Shown here: positions 21,778-30,900 of the stretch, one piece after another
Numbering within the stretch: the stretch's first letter is position 1
Layout: each line of letters opens with the position of its first letter
NCBI GenBank assembly: GCA_013076295.1
Contig: RQOL01000906.1
Location: 3,720,001-3,784,000 of the forward strand
Source of the DNA: Sanderia malayensis
Lineage: Eukaryota; Cnidaria; Scyphozoa; Semaeostomeae; Pelagiidae
Direction of reading: 5' to 3'
DNA: 64,000 bases
Translations under genes and position numbers: made by a program
Notes under the pieces: generated by a model
Databases searched by the model: none
Told to the model about the DNA's origin: nothing
What the model saw: only the letters and a program-made list of their open reading frames with translations

Positions 21778-22397
21778 TATTAGGCTATTTTGAAATTAAC
21801 TTTACCTTATTTATTGTATGTGTTTTAGCCTAGCTTGTTATTTCACTGCACGTTTGCTCTGTTGTTAAACTGTTATTGATTTCATTATAGCTATATAATA
21901 TATATATATATATGTATTTTCAACTCATTGTGTAATTCATTACTTCGTTCCACGTAACACCTTTTCTAATTTCATTGTTTTCAAGTTTATTTCTCTTATA
22001 GTCAAGCAGTTAAAAATACGATATAGATGAGATAAAAAAATGAATAAAAAGAATAGAAATCAATATACCGCTCAATGTTTTGATTTGAGAGGTATATGAA
22101 ATTCGATAAAAATTCCAAAATATGCAGTTTAAATATCGTGTTGGATTGTTGAATACATTATTTTCAAATGTGAGCTAAAAATGTTCATTATAACAATGCA
22201 GATCATTGTTTAAATCGTTTCATTGTTTACCTTAGTTTGATTTTACCAATATTGTGATTTAAAATGAAGTTGAATATTTGTCAAATTGACATGAATGTGA
22301 GACGATTTCTTGTTTCGTATTTCTTGAGCCAAGCCTCTGCGGAGGTGCCACTGCACAGTACCAATGCGATTTTACCGCTTACACCAAAGAATTGAAA

Positions 22398-22495
22398 ACT
22401 TGGAGCGCAAGCCTTGAATCTAGCGACATTAACATCACTGCAGGCAAAAATCTACAGTCAGATGACGACCAAGCCTCTAGTTCCTGGACTGTGGC
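22398..22495 (+). repeat. Dispersed repeat, copy 1 (second at 38488-38585)
   Basis: Shares with 38488-38585 the ordered blocks ACTTGGA(G/A)CGCAA, CCTTGAATCTA, AAAAATCTACAGTC and GCGTCTAGTT/GCCTCTAGTT. Similarity is roughly three bases in four over ~98 bp, in the same orientation. No termini are recognisable. Confidence 0.6.
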
Positions 22496-23749
22496 TCACA
22501 TTTGATCTGACATATAAAACCTCGTTGGTTTTTACACCGTTGCTCGACACAGTCTGAGGTTTATATATCTATTGGTAACACATGTATTTCTCAGTTACCA
22601 GTTAAAGTTAAACGATTGTTTGACTGATAACTGAGAGAGAACAGCAGGAGACAACATTAAACGATGCTTCATGCACCGTTTAAAGTTGTTATATTTGATT
22701 TCCTCGTATGAAACTTCGTAATCCTGCCAAGGCATGATTAAATCGAGTTCAAGCATCGAATGACCACGAAAGTTAGTCACGGAAGCAGAACAATAAAAGC
22801 CAACTAAGCACGAAATTCTCTTAAGCACTAATATTTCAGCACGACTTTCAGAACAGATTTAAAGATCATCTAGTTTGTGTTGTGGGTATATTTTAGCTAT
22901 TCACAAAGTCCTCATTGTAGCACTCAGAACTGTTTGTTGTTATTTTGCTGTTATGACGTTCCGTTAATGCACTGTTAATATCTCCGCTTCGCGCGTCTCA
23001 ATGCACCGCGCGGATTGATTTAAATCCGCGCGGGGATCAATGACACCGTGCAAAGATTGCAAGACAACTTTGGGCAAAACAACAGTTATCTAAAAATTAA
23101 CTGGATTTATTTAATATTTCATGCCTGGGAAGTATTTCAAAAGGTTTCATGAAAAAATGTGAAAAAATCCATAGAGGGATCAATTTGTGGCTCAACAAGA
23201 TCATTTGATCAGGTTTCTATAAAAACCCAAGTTTCAAATTCCTCAAGGGGTGTCGTAAACGGGGGGAGCTGATTTACCCCAAAATTTCACAAAAATAACT
23301 TAAGTGCCCCCACTTTTCTTTCATGTGCGCACTTTAATTCTTCACAATATATGTACGCACATATATGCTCTAAAAATAATTTGAAACTTTGAAGTCAATT
23401 CTATGAACTCGGCTATCTCTCAGATTCACGACTTCGGAGCATTTGATAGCATCTTTGAATTTTATTAGAACAATGACATTTGCAAAATAATAATACATAG
23501 TATAGTATCGGTACTTTTTTATTACTTTATCTGATATGCTTATTTTGTACTTATTTATGCGCGAATAATTACTTTCAATTTCAAACCATACAAAAAAGAA
23601 AAATCTTTTCATATTTAAACGGAATGGTTAGTTGTTTCTCGCATAAAGTTGGCTCATATATTCAAATAAGAACGAAAGAATTGAAAGCAGCAATGATAAA
23701 AGCTAATATTCAAATAAAACTCTTCAGAAAAACTCTGGATTCTTATTTA

Positions 23750-24101
23750 AGCTAAGGCGCCACGAGGAACATTTTTCATGCGCATGCAATGCAACATTGC
23801 TCCATTGCAAGCGCACGAAAAAACTCGCTCGTGGCCCATGGTAATTTCTCCTCTGCAATGCAACAAATAACACTGCATGGAGCAAAAAAATTGTTGCGGG
23901 AGCACGGGGACAAAATAGATTCAGATCTATTTTGTCCCCGTGCTCCCGCAATAAAATTTTTGCTGTGGAGCAACAAGCAACAAAAATTAAACAGTCTCTG
24001 CAACAATTTTTACCTGGCTCCACGGGGAACATTTTCAGGCCCAGCTATGGGACATGTTGCATTTCATGCGCATGAAAAATGTTCCTCGTGGCGCCTTAGC
24101 T
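23750..24101. mobile_element. Fold-back MITE with internal perfect hairpin
   Basis: A terminal inverted repeat of at least 38 bp starts AGCTAAGGCGCCACGAGGAA and ends with its complement, flanked by TTA (23747-23749 and 24102-24104), a Harbinger-type 3-bp duplication. In the middle (23894-23952) lies a perfect 27-bp stem with a 4-base loop (arm TTGCGGGAGCACGGGGACAA...). Much of the rest is also imperfectly self-complementary, so the whole unit can fold back. No transposase. Confidence 0.75.
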
Positions 24102-24256
24102 TTAAGGATTAAAATTAAAATTAAAACGGGTTTCCAAAGGCCTCCTGGTTACTGCTTAATGAACCCGAGAAAATAACCAATCGCCCAAGTTTAAATGTAA
24201 TAAACAATGATATTATTTAGCATTTATGTGCGTAAAAGTGTTCCCGGGCCCCTTTA

Positions 24257-24686
24257 CAGTGCCGCATTTACCCATGGGCCAACTGGGCCCGGGCCCAGGG
24301 GCCCCTTAAGATTCTTAGATTTAGGGGGCCCCGAGCAAAAATTCAAAAAACCTATGAACTATTGTTGATTTTATTCTTATGTTTGAATTGAGAAGTAATG
24401 TCTTCATCAAACAACACAGTGGCTTCATTTTTCGACAATATGTGATGCTCTAAATGATACGTTATTCCTTGAAGCTGGATGTCATAAACTGATTTTGGCG
24501 CCATCAGCCAGTAACCATGATTTTCTTTTAATTTTATTTCCGTTAGCAAGTTGTCAGTATGCCAATAAAATTGTGCTTACAGGGTACTGAGGACTATACA
24601 CGTGACAAAAAACTTTTTTTTACATATTTCAAGGGGCCCAAATCAATTTTGGGCCCAGGGCCCCAACTGACCTAAATGCGGCCCTG
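24257..24686. mobile_element. Non-autonomous hAT element with exact 8-bp target duplication
   Basis: The termini are CAGTGCCGCATTTA at the left and, complementary, TAAATGCGGCCCTG at the right. Subterminal GGGCCC runs sit on both sides. The octamer CCCCTTTA flanks both ends directly (24249-24256 and 24687-24694). An 8-bp duplication with CAG(G/T)GCCGCATTTA termini is diagnostic of hAT transposons. The interior, about 300 bp, has no recognisable transposase. Confidence 0.85.
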
Positions 24687-25223
24687 CCCCTTTAAGTCCC
24701 TTTCAGAGTTGGGGCCCTGTCCTGGAAAGTTTTACAGCAATACAGCAATATAGTTTGTTGATTGGTAATAAAAGAAAATCAACTGACGATCAAAATTTGC
24801 ATTAATTTCTTATTTCCTGGAATAAAGGACTACAAACTGAAATATTTCCTCTTTGGATTGGGATATTTATTAACGACGCACATAAAAACATTGAAAGAAA
24901 AAACAATGAAAACATTTCAATTAACAAGGAACTTCCTGTTCCTTGTTAATTGAAATGCTGTTCTGTCCCAGACCAGATCTCTGACCAACCGTACATTCAA
25001 ATTTAGATTTGGTTGGAACGCGGAACTTTATTGTCTGTCTCTTATAAAAAATATTGGTCACTCTGATCTGACAAGAGTTGATCAGAACTGATTTGATCGC
25101 ATGAACAACTTTTTTGTCATCACACAACAAGAGAAAGCAACCAGAAGCACTTGGTTATTTTTTATTCTTGGACTATTATAAAAGGGAAAGATTTCAATTA
25201 AGTACAACCACACAGCTGTAAAC
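24687..25223. other. Upstream region of the orphan gene
   Basis: AT-rich, with a short inverted repeat at about 24915-24955 (TTTCAATTAACAAGGAAC and complement GTTCCTTGTTAATTGAAA). The last 50 bp carry a TATA box. No other gene seen. Confidence 0.4.
25177..25184 (+). promoter_or_regulatory. TATA box of the orphan gene
   Basis: TATAAAAG sits 40 bp before the ATG at 25224, a canonical core-promoter match placed to give a very short 5' leader. It supports the following intronless frame being a real, strongly or specifically expressed gene. Confidence 0.55.
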
Positions 25224-25877
25224 ATGAATAGAAAGAATAAAGAACAGCAAGCATTAAATTTCAGAAACTTTTCACCGTTCTACGAGCGAGCCTTGGCTGA
25301 AGGTAAACGAGATGAGAAGATTTTAAAGCTGACGGCGAAGGATATAGAGCGAAGAAAAATGATTGTGTTTGCAGAGCTGAGCAGCGCGCAACGACTCGTG
25401 GCAAAAGATCTCCATCAACTAAGACAGGCGAAGAAAAAAGGGAGAGAAGAGATGATAATGAGAAGAACGAGAAGCTACACCGATCTGTCCTCCTTGTCCT
25501 CAAAATGCGATGAAAATAATAACACCGCGAAGGGGAAATGCTGTTCCAACGGTGATCAGTCTGATGACGCGCTGCGCGACCTTGTACTACCGTTGATAAC
25601 AAAGAACGACAAGCACGTCGACCGTCGTTACCGCGCGGCATCGAGCGGAAATTCGTCGCTTCGTTCAAAAAGGCCGTTGCGATTTTCATTGCAAGAAAGT
25701 GAAGAGGTCAGGAATCATTACATGAAGAACTACTCTCGATTCGAGAATGCTTCACCTGTGGTCAGATCGAAACAGCGTTCTCAGTCAATGATCCAGCCAG
25801 GACAACATGGAAACTCGTGTTCAACTTCGACATTGAAAACCGAAAAAACGTATGATGTAGATTTTGCACGCATCTGA
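25224..25877 (+). CDS. Intronless orphan protein, basic, Ser/Arg-rich
   Basis: An uninterrupted 217-codon frame, more GC-rich and CpG-rich than its surroundings, with a TATA box 40 bp upstream and several AATAA-type signals after 26215. I do not recognise it. Residues ~1-80 are highly charged and likely helical (ERALAEGKRDEKILKLTAKD, LVAKDLHQLRQAKKKGREEM). The remainder is Ser/Asn/Arg-rich and probably disordered (RRTRSYTDLSSLSSK, RSKQRSQSMIQPG), with RRTRS/RSKRP sites resembling basophilic-kinase targets. No signal peptide or membrane segment. Nearly all other genes here have many introns, so this may be lineage-specific or a retrogene. Codon use and length make chance unlikely. Confidence 0.6.
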   Translation: MNRKNKEQQALNFRNFSPFYERALAEGKRDEKILKLTAKDIERRKMIVFAELSSAQRLVAKDLHQLRQAKKKGREEMIMRRTRSYTDLSSLSSKCDENNNTAKGKCCSNGDQSDDALRDLVLPLITKNDKHVDRRYRAASSGNSSLRSKRPLRFSLQESEEVRNHYMKNYSRFENASPVVRSKQRSQSMIQPGQHGNSCSTSTLKTEKTYDVDFARI

Positions 25878-27920
25878 TAACGAGAAATGCAAATGGCTGT
25901 CTGTCAACGCAATGCCGTTAACGAACGCAAACTTCGAGCTTGAAGATAAACTATACATTAAAAATTCATGATGCCCATCGGAAATTGTAAAACCTGAAAA
26001 CAATAGGCCAGTAACAGCGTTGCGGACATTTACAGGACAATGAAAATTCAGGGGAAGAGATTATTGTGTTTGTTTTGATTAGTGTGTTTGTTGTTGTGTC
26101 AATGTGTTTGTTGTTGTGTCAATGTGTGTGCGTCAACAACTTTGTTTTGGATAATCGCAGCTTGGTTTCGGTGCAGAGTGGTGAATTCTGTTGAAAATAA
26201 TTTAATGATGATATGATAATAAATAATAAATAATGATTTTGATCATTGTTTTGCTTGATTTGAATTGAAAAAGCTTTGAATTTAAAATATGGAAAATATT
26301 AATAATCATGAATCATGCTGTTCGGATTTTCTCACACGGAGTCATTCTGACAACGAAGGATATTGCAAATATTTGCTTCCTCAATGCAACCGAAATGAAA
26401 GTGTGTTGTTGTTCATAAATGCGCTGGTCTTTGTGGATAGAGACTTGATGTGAAAGACCAGTAGGTCGGTCCTATTACAGGTTATGTAATCCATCTTACA
26501 CGGAGCTTGCTTTTTGACATTAAGGATAAAATAAAAAAATAAGATTGAGCAACTTAATGCGGCCTCTTCGACCTTTTATACTTAGTTCAATAATGCGCTT
26601 TGATTGTACATTCCATGTAAAAGAGTTGCAATATGATTTTGCATTTCATTAATCTCCCTCTTGAAAACCCGAAATTAAATGTAGGATATCGTCATTATGT
26701 AAAACACAGGGCGCCAAGGGTAAATTACATCAGGGGTGTGTGATCCACAAAACAACATACTGACGAGGCCTTGACTGGTGCATGGTTCGAGTCCCAAACG
26801 TTCGAACCTACACCGACGCTTTACCAAGCTAACCAGTCATAAATAAATACAAAGACAATTTATTTATTTATTTTACTGCAATGACCTGCATTCAATGTTC
26901 ATCCAAAAGTCCATTTTGCTGAGAATATATTTTTAGTCAAGAGCGATTTTGCTCATCGCTACCGTTATCTTGGTCAATGCGGAGGAGCACTTATATTCTA
27001 AAAATCCCAAAAATGAATTTTCAGGTGGGAGCTTAAACGAGGGAGGCTAATTCAAAAGTGGGCGCTTGGTTCCACCCAATGATATGCAACATATGTTAAT
27101 CAGAAATTGTTTTTCATGCAAATTCAAATTCATATAATTCAGCAACAATTTACAATTTAAATACTGATACTTTTTATGATATATAAGCTACTTGTTAATT
27201 TACATAAAGGTTAAACAAGAAAGTTGCTTAGGACGCTGAAAGAACCGAAACGGTTTTCGAGCTCAGCGCCCTATTTAGAGCATATACTTGAGTGAGTTAG
27301 TACATTACGCATACATAATACAAAAACAGCAAAGCTACAATATAAAGTGCGGTCATAAATTTTTTTTTTTTTTTTTCATGCTCTGCAAACTTGATCCAAT
27401 TGTCTGCTCTGCTTAATAATGCAAATTTTCAAGAGATTTCTCAGTAAAACTATTTAAAATGTTCCTATTGCCATTGTGTACAATACAATGAGCCACATGC
27501 TGTGGGAAATGTGGTTTCATGAGTTTCAAAATCGAACAGTTTTCAATTTTTAAAGACGTGATAAATATATGTGACCCCCCATTAATTTCTACCACGCCAT
27601 GGCCTACTGTGCATAAGCTTCTCAGGAGGCACACGACCTCAACCAATCAACTGCAGGATTTTGCAGGTTTAGAAGTGTTTGCTCAAGCCGAGCAAAAAAC
27701 AAAGAATGAGATAGAGCAGCACAAACTCTTGGCGAGGCGAGTGCCTCTCCTTTGTGAAATGTCAACACAGTGAGATGAGACAAACAGACCACAAAACTCA
27801 AACCTGTTCCGTTTAACCAGCAGTGATAAAAATTGGTTTGAAATATTAGATTTGCTTGCAGGCTAACTAAACTACAGCTTGCTATTTCCTGTGATAGTTA
27901 ATCTTGTGAGAGTGGACGAC
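25878..27920. other. Intergenic region without gene
   Basis: Contains a short direct repeat of GTGTTTGTTGTTGTGTCAAT (26078-26130 area), AATAAATAATAAATAATG (26218-26235), a tRNA-like fragment near 26775-26835 with GGTTCGA-type boxes on both strands, and a 17-T run at 27360-27376. An 84-codon frame near 27519 has no support from splice sites or similarity. Confidence 0.45.
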
Positions 27921-30900
27921 ATGTTTTGCAAGGCTAAAATGACATGGTTTTGCCTTGTTGCTTCCATTTTGATTGCAATATCGACCGCCGTTCCGTTGGA
28001 ATCAGAATTCGAGCATTCAGCCTGGCTTGATGGAGGTGAGATATTTAAACTTCACTGGACGGTCGATCATCAGAAGAAATCCATAACATTTGCAGCTGAG
28101 GTAAAAGCGACTGGCTGGGTTGGATTCGGAATAGCGAAAGGTCTGACGGGTACAATGAAAGGCTCAGATATTATTATTGGTTGGGTGGATGATTCTGGAA
28201 AAGGACAACTGAAAGTATGATGGTATTTTTTAAATTACATATTTATCACATACAATACAAAGCATGACAAGATAGTTAAATTATCAGGGTGTCTCCAAGG
28301 TTTAGGAAAATACACGAGCCCCTTTGAGATGAGTAATCCCGAAAAATGCTGAACCCAGCACAAAATGATCCGCTTTCTGCATGAATGGGTTTTAAAATAT
28401 TTAGAACCAAAACTTGTTTATCAGCAGGGGGGATCGAAAATTTAGGAAAATACACGGGCCCCTTTGAGATGAGTAATCCCGAAAAATGCTGAACCCAGCA
28501 CAAAATGATCCGCTGCGCTTTCTGCATGAATGGGTTTCTAAATATTTAGAACAAAAGCTCGTTGTAGGTGAATTTTGTCAGGTCTCAACAGGATGACCTT
28601 CAAAAAGAACAGATTCTATTGAAAGTTTCTTGTCTGGAATATCTGTTGTTTCAGAGAATATTGAATCGAGGAAGGAATTTGTTTTACTCATGTAACGAGT
28701 GCTTTTCAGTCAACTCCGTCTTACTCGAACTCGTGTAGTTCGAACTTTCACTACGAGGCCCTTTAAATGAGAAATCTCAGCTACATCATGTAATTCGAAC
28801 TTTTTGTGATTCGACCATTTTTTTGGGTGTGACGATGCAATCTTCCAAACAAACGTTGTAATAAATCCTCTCCGAGATAATAACACCTCGTAATTTATTC
28901 TGCAGGACTACCATGGAATCGGGAGAAAAAAGCCAATTTTGGACAAGAAACAAGACTACCAACTCCTCTCCGCTTCGCGAAATAACACGGCAACCATTTT
29001 GAAATTCAGAAGAAATCTGAACACGTGTGATAAAGAGGACAACAGCATAAATGTGAGTGTTTTTACCCTCTGAAATTATCCCACTGCAAGAGGGCGTATA
29101 AACAGGAGACCACACAATGGGGCTCGAACCCATGACCAGTGTAAAAATATTGTGTGGTAAGGAACACTACATTTCTCCGTTAATGGTCTCCACCCACGAT
29201 GGAATAATTAACTGGGATTTAATTCTTGCATTTTAGACAGTGACAACAAAGGTACTATTTGCATGGAGTGCAACAAAAATTTCTGGTGCTGACGACAGCC
29301 AATTGAGCTACCACGGCATATTAAACAGGGGATCAAGGAGCTTGAATTTACTCAACTATGTCAAAAATAGCATAAAGGCTCCAGCCGATGCAAAACATTT
29401 CGATCTCTTGCAGAGAAACGTAAGCATGTGTTGCATTACTGCATTGTTAAATTTGACTAGGTCTATTGTTAAAAGACAATAGACTATTGTTAAAAACAAT
29501 AGACTATTGTTTCTTCTATTGTAGTTGAGAAGGGATTTTAGCCTAAGCTTCTTACAACAGTAGGTTCTTATATATATGCGGGTCTTTACAGCATACATCC
29601 GTTTAACAAGGGTCTGTGGCAAGCAAGAGGTGCAGAGCAGTGGCGGCGCCAGCTCCAAAAAATGGAGGGGATTTTTTTCCCGGGCGGGCAAGAAGTTTTT
29701 AAAAATTGTGTCTTGCTGCTGCAGGGAAACATGACGTGGCAAAGGCACGCACGCAATGGCCGGAGGCCGTTGTCTAACACAGCTGGGGGTCTGGGGGGAA
29801 GCCCCCGGAAGCTCTCGGGATTTTGTCATTTCTGAGGTCTCAAAATGGCTTAGGATCTTTTGACTTCTCTTTCTGCATACATTGAAATAACCCTTTTGTG
29901 TTTTACATTGAAATAATCTTGCGACACAATTCACAGAACGTAGGCCTACCCCCCCCCCAATTTTCTCATCGGATTTGCATGAATCTCAAAGACCATCTTT
30001 CTGAACAAGTGGGGGGGACTAGTCCCCCCCATTCCCCCCCTGGCGCCGCCACTGGCAGAGGTAACATGCATGGTGTTCATTCATCCTGAGCCAAATACTG
30101 ACCGCCTGATTTTGATTGATAGGTTACAGTGCCAGCCGTTCAAACGACCTATTGGTGTACGCCATTCCGACTTTCAGATGTCGTCAAACTCAACTCAACA
30201 AAACACGTTATTCAGGTAAAGCAACACTATTTTGGGACATTGTCCCAAGCATTTCAAATTTAGGGTTCACATAAAAGAGAGATTTTTCTCACACGGATTT
30301 AGGAGCAATGTGGGGCAACTTAGGTCTCCAAATATTGGGGGTACTTGCCCCTGGTTCCAACGTCCCTGTTATTATTCAGTAATGTTTTGATTACCTTGCG
30401 TGCATTTCGCAATGTGATAAGTTGTATCAAGTTACTTTCTCGTGTGCACGAATTCAAGGCTGCGCGAAAATAAGAAAGATTGGTGCGCGAATTTGAAATG
30501 CACACAATAAAGTACGCGCAAATTATTATACACCAATAATACACCACGAAATTTAATACACTTCGGGTATTCTGAATTTAGGTATTGAGATAATATCACA
30601 TTAGAAGTATTTCGCGTTGCTCTCAACTTTGTATCATCTTTCAATCATTGTTCGATTCACTTCAATATCATACTTATCAATTCAATTCAATATCAAACTT
30701 ATCAATTCAATTCAACAGATCTCTCCACTCATACAGCCAAGAGCAGAAGGCCTCGTACATCACATGCTCATATATGGATGCAACAATGATTTCGACCCAG
30801 CCCACCTCAACGTATCTGGTCATTGCTACCAAGGATTTATGCCGAAATCAATCCGCGATTGCGCTGGCAACAGTGCTATTTACGGATGGGCTATCGGTGG

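Larger units (their letters stand above)
21770..23749. other. Intergenic region without gene
   Basis: AT-rich, with a (TA)n run near 21895-21911. A ~100-bp block at 22398-22495 recurs at 38488-38585. A GC-rich patch with GCGCGG repeats and TTTAAA lies at 22985-23035. Read in six frames I found no coding segment with splice sites and family resemblance. Confidence 0.45.

Noticed and set aside
23724..24112. Frames of 76-107 codons on both strands
   Set aside because: They fall within a palindromic fold-back MITE. Mirror-image frames are expected there.
26775..26835. Possible functional tRNA gene
   Set aside because: A- and B-box-like sequences are too close (about 12 bases between blocks) and no cloverleaf forms.
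29100..29165. tRNA-like GGTTCGAGCCCC box on the minus strand with a 10-bp ACCACACAAT/ATTGTGTGGT stem
   Set aside because: No A box at a suitable distance. The stem alone is not enough to call a tRNA or element.
29356..29934. 192-codon minus-strand frame
   Set aside because: Overlaps MOXD exon 3 and a hAT element on the opposite strand; no domain, and its translation changes character at the transposon border.
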